Assembly: GCA_050732575.1 (NCBI GenBank)
Contig: JBOHRF010000011.1
Span: 1 to 46,592 of the forward strand
DNA length: 46,592 bases
Origin: JBBDWZ01 sp050732575
GTDB taxonomy: Bacteria > Gemmatimonadota > Gemmatimonadetes > Longimicrobiales > RSA9
Direction: 5' to 3'
Shown here: one piece after another, positions 39,934 to 46,592 of the stretch
How the letters are laid out: each line of letters begins with the position of its first letter
Position numbering within the stretch: position 1 is the stretch's first letter
Notes under the pieces: model-generated
The model's database searches: none
Told to the model about the DNA's origin: nothing
Seen by the model: the letters and a program-made list of their open reading frames with translations, nothing else
Made by a program: the position numbers and the translations under genes

Positions 39934-40521
39934 TCAGTCGGCGGCACCTTCCAACTCACTGCTCACGGCCACCGGCGTCTCGCCGCGGAACGGCATGCCC
40001 AGTTCGCGCAGCAGCGCGTAGGCTTCGTCATCCTTGTTGGTCGTGGTCACGATCACGATGTCCATCCCGTGAATCTTCTGCACCTTGTCGTAGTCGATTT
40101 CCGGGAAGATCATCTGCTCTTTGATACCCAACGAATAATTGCCTCGCCCGTCAAAGGAGCGGGTGGGCAGACCGCGGAAGTCTCGAATGCGCGGCACGGC
40201 TGTATTGATGAAACGGTCCAGGAATTCGTACATCCGGGCACCGCGCAGCGTGACACTCGCGCCAATGGGCATGCCCTGGCGCAGTCCGAAGTTCGAGATG
40301 GCCTTGCGGGCGCGGGTAACCACGGGCTTCTGACCGGAAATCTGGGTCAGCTCGCCCACGATCGAATCGAGCAACTTCGAATTCTTGGGTGCTTCACCCA
40401 GGCCCACATTGAGAACGACCTTCTCTACCTTGGGAACACGGAACGGATTGCCGAAGCCGAAATCTTTCATCAGCTTCGCGCGTACGCGCTCCTCATAGTG
40501 TCTTTGCAATCTCGGTTTCAT
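39934..40521 (-). CDS. rplE: 50S ribosomal protein L5
   Basis: The 195-residue L5 contacts 5S rRNA and P-site tRNA. Diagnostic segments are NPFRVPKVEKVVLNVGLGEA, GQKPVVTRARKAISNFGLRQ and DRFINTAVPRIRDFRGL. It follows rplX after a 63 bp spacer containing an inverted repeat. Confidence 0.96.
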   Translation of the reverse strand: MKPRLQRHYEERVRAKLMKDFGFGNPFRVPKVEKVVLNVGLGEAPKNSKLLDSIVGELTQISGQKPVVTRARKAISNFGLRQGMPIGASVTLRGARMYEFLDRFINTAVPRIRDFRGLPTRSFDGRGNYSLGIKEQMIFPEIDYDKVQKIHGMDIVIVTTTNKDDEAYALLRELGMPFRGETPVAVSSELEGAAD

Positions 40522-40534
40522 GTTCTTTGCCAGC

Positions 40535-40578
40535 TGACGGTGAGTTGTGAGGTGAGGGCGCAGTTCCCGTCACCGTCA
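40535..40578 (-). promoter_or_regulatory. Inverted repeat directly upstream of rplE
   Basis: TGACGGTGA (40535-40543) and TCACCGTCA (40570-40578) are perfect 9 bp arms around a 26-base loop and end 13 nt before the rplE ATG. In E. coli S8 represses this operon by binding near the rplE start, so a similar role is possible but unproven. Confidence 0.35.
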
Positions 40579-40584
40579 CGCCAC

Positions 40585-40965
40585 CTATTTGTTCGTCTTC
40601 GGAATCGGGTTCCCACTGCGCACCGCAATGCGCTCCTTGGTCCCATCCTTGGCTACGTGCACACGCACGCGCGACGGCTCGCGCGTGGAGGGATCGATCA
40701 ACATCACGTTGGACGCGTCAATGGGCGCTTCGAATGTGATGCGACCACCCTGCGGATTCTCCTGCGTTGGGCGGGCGTGCTTGGTGCGCCGGTTCACGCC
40801 CTCCACAACCACCTTGTTCTGGTCGGTCAACACGCGCAATACGGTGCCTTCCGTACCGGCAAAGTTGCCGCGAATCACGCGCACGCGGTCACCGCGGCGC
40901 ACGTGCACCTTGGCCTTCAGCCTGATCGCACTCTTGCGCCGACCGCCTATCTGGTAACGCGACAT
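40585..40965 (-). CDS. rplX: 50S ribosomal protein L24
   Basis: The 126-residue L24 has the KOW motif HVRRGDRVRVIRGNFAGTEG (about 22-41) and VEGVNRRTKHARPTQENPQG. It initiates 50S assembly. Its ATG overlaps the rplN stop by one base (TAATG). Confidence 0.95.
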   Translation of the reverse strand: MSRYQIGGRRKSAIRLKAKVHVRRGDRVRVIRGNFAGTEGTVLRVLTDQNKVVVEGVNRRTKHARPTQENPQGGRITFEAPIDASNVMLIDPSTREPSRVRVHVAKDGTKERIAVRSGNPIPKTNK

Positions 40966-41333
40966 TAGATCACCTCTGGCGCCAGGGACACGATCTTCAT
41001 AAACCGCTTCTCGCGCAACTCGCGTCCCACGGGCCCGAAAATGCGGGTGGCGCGCGGCTCGCCGGTGTCGGTAATGATGACTGCGGCGTTGTCGTCGAAG
41101 CGGATGTAGGATCCGTCCTTACGGCGCATTTCCTTGGCTGTGCGCACGACCACGGCGCGTGCCACTTCACCTTTCTTCACCGTTCCATTGGGCAAGGCGT
41201 CCTTGATGGCGACGATGATGATGTCGCCGATCTGAGCATAACGCCGCCCGGAGCCACCCAAAACGCGAATGCAGAGCGCCTCCTTGGCACCCGAGTTGTC
41301 CGCGATCTTGAGGATCGATTCCTGCTGAATCAT
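40965..41333 (-). CDS. rplN: 50S ribosomal protein L14
   Basis: The 122-residue L14 starts MIQQESILKIADNSGAKEAL and contains GDIIIVAIKDALPNGTVKKG and FGPVGRELREKRFMKIVSLA, all strongly conserved. It contributes to intersubunit bridges. Confidence 0.97.
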   Translation of the reverse strand: MIQQESILKIADNSGAKEALCIRVLGGSGRRYAQIGDIIIVAIKDALPNGTVKKGEVARAVVVRTAKEMRRKDGSYIRFDDNAAVIITDTGEPRATRIFGPVGRELREKRFMKIVSLAPEVI

Positions 41334-41340
41334 TTCGTCC

Positions 41341-41616
41341 TCATTTCGCCCGCTCGAGGATTTCCACTACGCGCCAGCGCTTCAGCTTGGAGAGCGGCCG
41401 CGTTTCCATGATGCGAATCAGATCACCCTCGCGGGCCGTGTTCTCGCGATCGTGCACGTAGTATTTCTTGGTGCGCGTCATCTGCTTGCCGTAGAGTCGA
41501 TGCGCGACCCGGCGTCCAACTGCGACCACCACGGTCTTGTCCATTTTGCTGCTGATCACAGTGCCGACCCGCGTCTTGCGCGCAGCCCGATCTGCCTGCT
41601 TGCTTGATTCTGCCAT
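41341..41616 (-). CDS. rpsQ: 30S ribosomal protein S17
   Basis: S17 has the OB-fold segments VGTVISSKMDKTVVVAVGRR and HDRENTAREGDLIRIMETRP. ATG 41616 (MAESSKQ) with AGAGG upstream gives 91 residues; an in-frame GTG at 41628 would overlap the end of rpmC. Confidence 0.95.
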   Translation of the reverse strand: MAESSKQADRAARKTRVGTVISSKMDKTVVVAVGRRVAHRLYGKQMTRTKKYYVHDRENTAREGDLIRIMETRPLSKLKRWRVVEILERAK

Positions 41617-41624
41617 CTCGCCTC

Positions 41625-41834
41625 TCACTTCGCCGCACCGGATGACGTCAACTCGCGCTGGCGCAGGATGGTCTTGATGCGAGCCACATCCCTGCGCAAC
41701 TTGCGAATCAGTGACGGGTTCTCGAGCTGTTGCGTAGCCGACCGAAAGCGCAGGCGAAACAATTCTTCCTGCGCTTGCGTGATCCGCTGACTCAGCTCGT
41801 CGTTAGTCAGGTCTCGAAGCTCGTCTGCTTTCAC
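41625..41834 (-). CDS. rpmC: 50S ribosomal protein L29
   Basis: The 69-residue L29 is two helices: KADELRDLTNDELSQRITQA and ENPSLIRKLRRDVARIKTIL. The frame is open upstream to 42002, but GTG 41834 overlaps the rplP stop as GTGA and gives the right length. It sits at the polypeptide exit. Confidence 0.93.
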   Translation of the reverse strand: MKADELRDLTNDELSQRITQAQEELFRLRFRSATQQLENPSLIRKLRRDVARIKTILRQRELTSSGAAK

Positions 41835-42277
41835 GCTTCGCTTGCTCCCTTCGTGGCCTCGGCCGTAGCGCCCTCGCGCATGACGATCTTGCATTTCACG
41901 GGCAGTTTGGCCGACGCCAGCAGGAATGCCTTGCGGGCGATTTCCGCGGTAACGCCCTCCAACTCGAACATGACCCGGCCGGGCTTGACCACGGCAACCC
42001 ACAACTCAGGGTTGCCTTTGCCTTTGCCCATGCGCGTTTCGGCCGGCTTCTTGGTTACCGGTTTGTCCGGGAAAATGCGGATCCAAACCTTACCGCCGCG
42101 CTTGATGTGACGAGTCAGCGCCACGCGTGCGGCCTCGATCTGACGATTCGTGATCCAGCCCGGTTCTGTGGTCTGCAATCCCCAGTCGCCAAAGGCAACG
42201 GTTTGACCGCGCGTGGCCATGCCGCGCGTGCGGCCCTTCTGCTGCTTGCGGAACTTGACCCGCTTGGGCGCCAGCAT
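41831..42277 (-). CDS. rplP: 50S ribosomal protein L16
   Basis: The 148-residue L16 starts MLAPKRVKFRKQQKGRTRGM and has the conserved RIFPDKPVTKKPAETRMGKG loop reaching the peptidyl-transferase centre. An Ala/Glu-rich tail follows. It overlaps rpmC as GTGA. Confidence 0.97.
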   Translation of the reverse strand: MLAPKRVKFRKQQKGRTRGMATRGQTVAFGDWGLQTTEPGWITNRQIEAARVALTRHIKRGGKVWIRIFPDKPVTKKPAETRMGKGKGNPELWVAVVKPGRVMFELEGVTAEIARKAFLLASAKLPVKCKIVMREGATAEATKGASEA

Positions 42278-42280
42278 GAC

Positions 42281-42955
42281 TTATCGTCCCTCGTTGCCGC
42301 CTGTGGAGTACGTGCGTCCGCGCCGATCCTCGACAACCTCGCCGCGGAAAATCCAAACTTTGACACCAATCGTGCCGTAGGTCGTTTTGGCCGTGGAGGT
42401 CGCGTAGTCGATGTCCGCGCGCAATGTGTGCAGCGGAACCCGGCCTTCGTGGTAACCTTCCACGCGTGCGATTTCTGATCCGCCCAGTCGGCCGCCGACC
42501 TTGATGCGAATACCTTCCGCGCCCGCGCGCATGGCGCCCTGGACGGCTCGTTTCATCGCGCGTCGGAAGCTGATCCGCTGTTGCAGCTGATGGGACACGC
42601 CGTCCGCCACCAACTGCGCGTCCAGTTCGGGACGTTTGACCTCTTCGACGTTGATCGAGACTTCCGATTTGGTCAGGTGGGCCAGCTCATCGCGCAGCTT
42701 GTCGACCTCGGCGCCCTGCTTGCCAATCACAACACCCGGCCGTGCCGTGTGCAGTGTGACCACGATCTTTTGTGGCTTGCGGTCGATTTCGACTTCGGAG
42801 AGGGCCGCATGACCGAGCCGTTGATGCAAGTACTTGCGGATGCTTTCGTCCTCTTTCAGCAGCGCGCTGAATTTGCGGCGCTCGGCATACCAGCGAGACC
42901 GCCACGGCTTTACGATGCCCAGCCGGAAACCACGCGGATGTGTCTTTTGTCCCAT
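42281..42955 (-). CDS. rpsC: 30S ribosomal protein S3
   Basis: The 224-residue S3 starts MGQKTHPRGFRLGIVKPWRS and has a KH domain (RPGVVIGKQGAEVDKLRDEL) and the C-terminal GGRLGGSEIARVEGYHEGRV. It forms part of the mRNA entry channel. Confidence 0.97.
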   Translation of the reverse strand: MGQKTHPRGFRLGIVKPWRSRWYAERRKFSALLKEDESIRKYLHQRLGHAALSEVEIDRKPQKIVVTLHTARPGVVIGKQGAEVDKLRDELAHLTKSEVSINVEEVKRPELDAQLVADGVSHQLQQRISFRRAMKRAVQGAMRAGAEGIRIKVGGRLGGSEIARVEGYHEGRVPLHTLRADIDYATSTAKTTYGTIGVKVWIFRGEVVEDRRGRTYSTGGNEGR

Positions 42956-42956
42956 G

Positions 42957-43307
42957 TTATTCCTTCTTGTCGACCACGATGGTCACGTGTGCGGTCGGTC
43001 GGCGTATGGGCGCGGCTCGACCCTGCGCGGCTGCCCGCCAGCGCTTCAGGCGCGTGCCCTCGTTGATGTAGGCCTGCTTGACGAACAAATCGTCCACGTC
43101 GACGAAATCGCCATCGTTCTCGGCCTTCACCTTGGCGTTGGCCACGGCTGAACGAAGCGTCTTGTCGATGGTCTCCGCAGCTTTCTTCTTGGAGAACTGC
43201 AGGATGGCGTACGCCTCACCCACCGCTTTGCCCCGAATCTGATCAATGACCAGGCGCATCTTGCGGGCACTCTGCCGGTTGTGCCGGGATATCGCGCGCG
43301 CTTCCAT
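42957..43307 (-). CDS. rplV: 50S ribosomal protein L22
   Basis: The 116-residue L22 has SARKMRLVIDQIRGKAVGEA at the start and the beta-hairpin that lines the exit tunnel (GTRLKRWRAAAQGRAAPIRR). The ATG overlaps the rpsS stop by one base (TGATG). Confidence 0.96.
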   Translation of the reverse strand: MEARAISRHNRQSARKMRLVIDQIRGKAVGEAYAILQFSKKKAAETIDKTLRSAVANAKVKAENDGDFVDVDDLFVKQAYINEGTRLKRWRAAAQGRAAPIRRPTAHVTIVVDKKE

Positions 43308-43609
43308 CAGGGTGCCTTCGTAGCCGCCGCTTTGGCCCGTTTGTCGGACATCTTGCCTCCGTGTCCGCGGAATAGCCGCGTGGGCGAGAATTCGCCCAAC
43401 TTGTGACCCACCATGTTCTCCGTGATGTAGACCGGAATGAACTTGTTGCCGTTGTGCACAGCCAATGTGTGGCCCACGAATTCGGGCGAGATCGTAGAGG
43501 CCCGGGCCCAGGTCTTGACCACCCGCTTTTCATTGCGCGAGTTCATGGCGCGCACGCGCTCCAGGAGGCGCGGATCAATGAACGGGCCCTTTTTTATCGA
43601 TCGTGACAT
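43307..43609 (-). CDS. rpsS: 30S ribosomal protein S19
   Basis: The 100-residue S19 starts MSRSIKKGPFIDPRLLERV and contains RASTISPEFVGHTLAVHNGN and FIPVYITENMVGHKLGEFSP. It binds with S13 in the head of the small subunit. Confidence 0.97.
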   Translation of the reverse strand: MSRSIKKGPFIDPRLLERVRAMNSRNEKRVVKTWARASTISPEFVGHTLAVHNGNKFIPVYITENMVGHKLGEFSPTRLFRGHGGKMSDKRAKAAATKAP

Positions 43610-43626
43610 AGCTCTTTCACAACCTT

Positions 43627-44466
43627 CTAAGTCGTTGCCTTACCGCGTTTGCGTCCGCGTACGATATGCGCGTTCGAGCGCTTCTTTCGCTTGCGCGTCT
43701 TCACGCCTTCCGGCTTGCCCCATGGTGACACGGGTGGCCGGCCGCCCGAGGATTTGCCCTCGCCGCCGCCCAGTGGGTGGTCGACCGGGTTCATGGCCAC
43801 GCCACGCACCTTCGGCCGTCGGCCGCGCCACCGTGTTGCGCCGGCTTTGCCCAGCACCTGCAGCTCGTGGTCGACATTGCCAACTTGACCGATGGTGGCC
43901 AGGCAATCCTTCCGCACCATGCGTACTTCCGTGGAAGGCAACCGCAACGTGACGTACTCGCCCTCTTTGGCCACGACCTGAGCGCCACTGCCCGCAGAGC
44001 GCACGATCTTGCCACCCTGACCCGGCTTCAGCTCGACGTTGTGCACCATGGTGCCGAGCGGTACTTCGCCGAGCGGCAGCGCATTACCGGTTCGAATGTC
44101 TGAACCCGGCCCGCTGACCACGGAATCTCCCTGTTTCAGCTCCCGCGCATGCAGGATGTAGCGCTTTTCCCCATCGGCATACACGATCAGCGCGATGTGT
44201 GCGCTGCGATTCGGATCGTATTCAATGTGCGCAACTTTGCCGGTCACGCCGAACTTGTTGCGTTTGAAATCGATCTTGCGATAGAGCCGGCGAGCGCCGC
44301 CACCACGACGGCGCGAGGTGATGCGGCCGTGCGCGTTGCGCCCGCCTGACTTGCGGAGCGGCTCGAGCAACGACGGCTCCGGTTCCTGGCGCGTGATCTC
44401 GTCGCGCGCGATAACCGCGCGGAAGCGCGTCCCGGCCGTTACTGGCTTGAATTTCTTGGTCGGCAT
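43627..44466 (-). CDS. rplB: 50S ribosomal protein L2
   Basis: The 279-residue L2 is needed for peptidyl-transferase assembly. The C-terminal motif VRGVAMNPVDHPLGGGEGKS includes the conserved histidine. The N terminus and the GGRNAHGRITSRRRGGGARR segment are typical. Confidence 0.97.
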   Translation of the reverse strand: MPTKKFKPVTAGTRFRAVIARDEITRQEPEPSLLEPLRKSGGRNAHGRITSRRRGGGARRLYRKIDFKRNKFGVTGKVAHIEYDPNRSAHIALIVYADGEKRYILHARELKQGDSVVSGPGSDIRTGNALPLGEVPLGTMVHNVELKPGQGGKIVRSAGSGAQVVAKEGEYVTLRLPSTEVRMVRKDCLATIGQVGNVDHELQVLGKAGATRWRGRRPKVRGVAMNPVDHPLGGGEGKSSGGRPPVSPWGKPEGVKTRKRKKRSNAHIVRGRKRGKATT

Positions 44467-44469
44467 GCG

Positions 44470-44760
44470 CTACACCCCTTCGTACATGTCGATCCGCTCG
44501 CCCTCGACCAGCGTAACGATCGCTTTCTTGTATGCGGACCGATAACCCTCACTGCGACCCACGCGTCGGAACTTGCCGCGGAAGTTAGCGGTCCGGACGT
44601 GTCGCACTTTTACTTCGAACAACATCTGAACCGCGTTCTTGATGTCGATCTTGTTGGCCGCGCGGTTCACGATGAACGTGTACTTGCCGCTGTCCTCGGC
44701 CAACGTGGTCGAGCGCTCCGTGACCACCGGTCGGATGATCACCTGCCGTGGATCACGCAT
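44470..44760 (-). CDS. rplW: 50S ribosomal protein L23
   Basis: L23 forms the docking site for trigger factor and SRP at the exit tunnel. RQVIIRPVVTERSTTLAEDS and NKIDIKNAVQMLFEVKVRHV are diagnostic. ATG 44760 (MRDPRQVII) has GAGGTGG upstream, overlaps rplD by 8 bp and gives 96 residues; ATG 44772 would add four. Confidence 0.95.
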   Translation of the reverse strand: MRDPRQVIIRPVVTERSTTLAEDSGKYTFIVNRAANKIDIKNAVQMLFEVKVRHVRTANFRGKFRRVGRSEGYRSAYKKAIVTLVEGERIDMYEGV

Positions 44761-45382
44761 GGGCCACCTCATCCGCGTGCTCCAGCGCCGACGCCTCGAT
44801 CATCACCGTGTCCGCCCACAGCACGTCGTAGGCCGACTCCTGACCAAAGGGCCTGACTTCCACACCGCGTATGTTGCGTGCCGACATGTACACCATCGGT
44901 TTATGGCCATCGGTCAACAACAAAACGTTGCCTTCCGCACCGGTGGTACGGAGCAGCGCGGCGATCTGTTTGGTCTTGGGCGCGTCGATCTGCATCGACT
45001 CGACCAGGATGATGCTGCCGTCCTGCGCGCGCGCGTTGAACGCACTGCGGCGGGCCAGCCAACGAACCTGCTTGGGCAAGTCCTGGTGGTAGTTGCGACC
45101 CGGGCGCGGCCCGAATACCACGCCACCACCACGCCACTGCGGCGAGCGGATGGAGCCCTGGCGTGCGCGACCGGTGCCTTTTTGCCGCCACGGCTTCTTA
45201 TTGCCGCCCGATACTTCAGCCCGCGTCTTGGTGGACGCCGTAGCCTGACGTTGGTTGGCCAGGAACGCCTTCACCGCCTGCCACATGGACGGTTGATGAA
45301 CCGTCCCGTCGAACAGGATGCCGGGCAGTTCCCGTTCTCCCGTTCTGTCGCCGGCGGCCGAATAAACCGGTGCCTTATACAT
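44753..45382 (-). CDS. rplD: 50S ribosomal protein L4
   Basis: L4 lines the exit tunnel and in E. coli autoregulates the S10 operon. NKKPWRQKGTGRARQGSIRS with GGGVVFGPRPGRNY is the tunnel loop. ATG 45382 (MYKAPVYSAAG) gives 209 residues; the frame to 45433 adds a non-conserved tail. The 110 bp spacer to rplC contains heptamer repeats. Confidence 0.95.
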   Translation of the reverse strand: MYKAPVYSAAGDRTGERELPGILFDGTVHQPSMWQAVKAFLANQRQATASTKTRAEVSGGNKKPWRQKGTGRARQGSIRSPQWRGGGVVFGPRPGRNYHQDLPKQVRWLARRSAFNARAQDGSIILVESMQIDAPKTKQIAALLRTTGAEGNVLLLTDGHKPMVYMSARNIRGVEVRPFGQESAYDVLWADTVMIEASALEHADEVAHA

Positions 45383-45458
45383 CGTTCGACCTGTCTCCTC
45401 GTTCGGAAGGGCGAGGTCCGAGAGCGAGGGCAAGGAGGTCAGCGCAGCCGCGCCTCAA

Positions 45459-45489
45459 CTCGTCGCTCGTCACTCGTCACTCGTCACTC
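45459..45489. repeat. Heptamer tandem repeat in the rplC-rplD spacer
   Basis: Three perfect copies and one degenerate copy of CTCGTCA (plus strand; TGACGAG on the coding strand) lie within the spacer, just after the rplC stop. Similar degenerate heptamers occur in other spacers of this cluster. Confidence 0.85.
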
Positions 45490-45492
45490 CAA

Positions 45493-46113
45493 CTACATCT
45501 TCTTGATCAGGACCAGTGAGTTACGCGCACCCGGGACGCTGCCACGTAGGTAAAGCAGGTTGCGCTCGGCATCCACCTTCTCCACCCGCAGATTGCGCAC
45601 GGTTTGCGGCGAATCACCCATCTGACCTGGCATCTTTTTGCCCTTGATCACACGCGATGGGTTGGTGCCAGGACCTATCGTCCCCGGGTTGCGCATCTTC
45701 GGGTGGCCGTGTGAAGCCGGCCGACCGCGGAACCCATGCCTCTTCACCACACCCTGAAAGCCGCGACCCTTGGTAATGCCCACGACTCGAATGCGCTCAC
45801 CGGTGGCAAACTCTTCTACCGTGAGCTTCTGTCCGACTTCATAACTCTTGTCCGGCGCTACCCTGAATTCCCGCAAGGACGAAGGCGCCTTGGATAGCCC
45901 CGCCTTTTTTGCGTGGCCCAGCTCGGCCTTGCTGGCGCGCTTTTCGGTTTGCGCGCCAAATCCAAGCTGCACGGCAGCATAGCCGTGCTGCTCGGTGGTC
46001 TTGACTTGCAACACCGGGCACGGACCCGCTTCGATCACGGTCACGGGCACAGCCGTTCCCGCATCGGTGAAAAGCTGCGTCATGCCCAGTTTGCGTCCAA
46101 TCAGTCCCGACAT
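45493..46113 (-). CDS. rplC: 50S ribosomal protein L3
   Basis: The 206-residue L3 starts MSGLIGRKLGMTQLFTDAGT. The central loop has GRGFQGVVKRHGFRGRPASH and KKMPGQMGDSPQTVRNL, including the Gln that is methylated in E. coli. It follows rpsJ by 5 bp. Confidence 0.97.
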   Translation of the reverse strand: MSGLIGRKLGMTQLFTDAGTAVPVTVIEAGPCPVLQVKTTEQHGYAAVQLGFGAQTEKRASKAELGHAKKAGLSKAPSSLREFRVAPDKSYEVGQKLTVEEFATGERIRVVGITKGRGFQGVVKRHGFRGRPASHGHPKMRNPGTIGPGTNPSRVIKGKKMPGQMGDSPQTVRNLRVEKVDAERNLLYLRGSVPGARNSLVLIKKM

Positions 46114-46118
46114 TCCGT

Positions 46119-46427
46119 TCAGTCCACTTTGATCTCGACGTCCACACCCGCCGGCAGGTCCAGCTTGGTCAGAGCGTCGATGGTCTGAGGCCGCGAATCC
46201 ATGATGTCGATTACGCGCTTGTGGGTCTTCAACTCGAACTGCTCACGGCTCTTCTTGTCCACGTGCGGCGAACGCAGAACCGTCCAGCGCTGCACCCGCG
46301 TGGGCAACGGAATAGGTCCGCTCACACGGGCCCCCGTCTTCTGTGCGGTGCGCACGATGTCGGATGCGGTTTGATCGATCACTGCGTGATCGAATGCCTT
46401 GAGTCGAATGCGGATCTTGCCGGCCAT
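46119..46427 (-). CDS. rpsJ: 30S ribosomal protein S10
   Basis: The 102-residue S10 (also NusE, part of antitermination complexes) has IRIRLKAFDHAVIDQTASDI and VSGPIPLPTRVQRWTVLRSP. It opens the S10 gene order, 19 bp after tuf. Confidence 0.97.
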   Translation of the reverse strand: MAGKIRIRLKAFDHAVIDQTASDIVRTAQKTGARVSGPIPLPTRVQRWTVLRSPHVDKKSREQFELKTHKRVIDIMDSRPQTIDALTKLDLPAGVDVEIKVD

Positions 46428-46446
46428 GTTCGTGACGCTCTCGTTC

Positions 46447-46592
46447 TTACAGGATCACTTCGGTAACGACGCCCGCGCCCACGGTGCGGCCGCCCTCCCG
46501 AATCGCAAAGCGCAGTTCCTTCTCCATGGCTATCGGGCTGATCAGCTCGATCACCATCTGGATGTTGTCCCCCGGCATCACCATCTCCACCC
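46447..46592 (-). CDS. tuf: Elongation factor Tu (3' end only)
   Basis: The minus-strand translation of the last 146 bases reads VEMVMPGDNIQMVIELISPI, then AMEKELRFAIREGG and RTVGAGVVTEVIL before a stop, the C-terminal beta-barrel of EF-Tu, which delivers aminoacyl-tRNA to the ribosome. The gene starts outside the right edge. Its position just before rpsJ is the usual str/S10 junction. Confidence 0.97.
   Translation of the reverse strand, partial: VEMVMPGDNIQMVIELISPIAMEKELRFAIREGGRTVGAGVVTEVIL

Noticed and set aside
45459..45489. Heptamer array as a CRISPR
   Set aside because: Units are contiguous, 7 bp long and have no spacers.

Overview
The window is a 46.6 kb piece of a high-GC, Gram-negative (diderm) bacterial chromosome, almost entirely housekeeping. 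The outer-membrane genes (tolQRAB, bamD-like), the zinc-ribbon ribosomal proteins and a SecA with the large extra segment in its preprotein cross-linking domain that is typical of the Bacteroidetes/Chlorobi side of bacteria point to the FCB group. With the high GC content my best guess is Gemmatimonadota or a close relative; this is inference, not proof. Every confident gene but one (a UDP-glucuronate decarboxylase at about 26 kb) is on the minus strand, so the window is best read from right to left. I found no tRNA, rRNA, insertion sequence, phage gene or CRISPR array.

Right third (46.6 to 30.4 kb): the S10-spc-alpha ribosomal supercluster in classical order, from the 3' end of tuf through rpsJ, rplCDWB, rpsS, rplV, rpsC, rplP, rpmC, rpsQ, rplN, rplX, rplE, rpsN, rpsH, rplF, rplR, rpsE, rpmD, rplO, secY, adk, map, rpmJ, rpsM, rpsK, rpsD, rpoA, rplQ and rpmB. 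infA is missing from its usual place between map and rpmJ, where a sigma70-like promoter lies instead. An intrinsic terminator follows rpmB.

Middle (30.4 to 22.5 kb): hemD overlaps a UDP-sugar dehydrogenase gene and leads into a small surface-polysaccharide block: UDP-HexNAc dehydrogenase, NusG-like antiterminator, PHP-type tyrosine phosphatase, the inverted UDP-glucuronate decarboxylase, a DegT-type aminotransferase and UDP-glucose dehydrogenase. These supply sugar nucleotides (UDP-GlcA, UDP-xylose, probably an amino-uronic acid) and regulation. No glycosyltransferase or polymerase is present.

Left half (22.5 to 1 kb): TPR proteins, bamD, nadD, secA, radC and a bifunctional relA/spoT gene; then an ATP-grasp ligase gene behind a structured leader; then uvrB-tsaE-tsaB-rimI-hemB, closely packed with NTGA or TGATG overlaps; then a promoter and LysM protein-ccsA/hemX-hemA-galE-like-tolQ-tolR-tolA-tolB, which runs off the left edge.

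The most interesting signal is the leader of the ATP-grasp gene (13165-13417, minus). A promoter-like site is followed by a sequence whose 5' end pairs with a segment just before a strong intrinsic terminator. The terminator's 5' arm can alternatively pair with an upstream segment, which can itself be locked in a third hairpin. This terminator / antiterminator / anti-antiterminator arrangement, 45 nt before the start codon and with no promoter in between, looks like an undescribed transcription attenuator or riboswitch. Other points are a probable CTG start for tsaE, a leaderless-type promoter at uvrB, and spacers made of stuttering 7-9 bp repeats.
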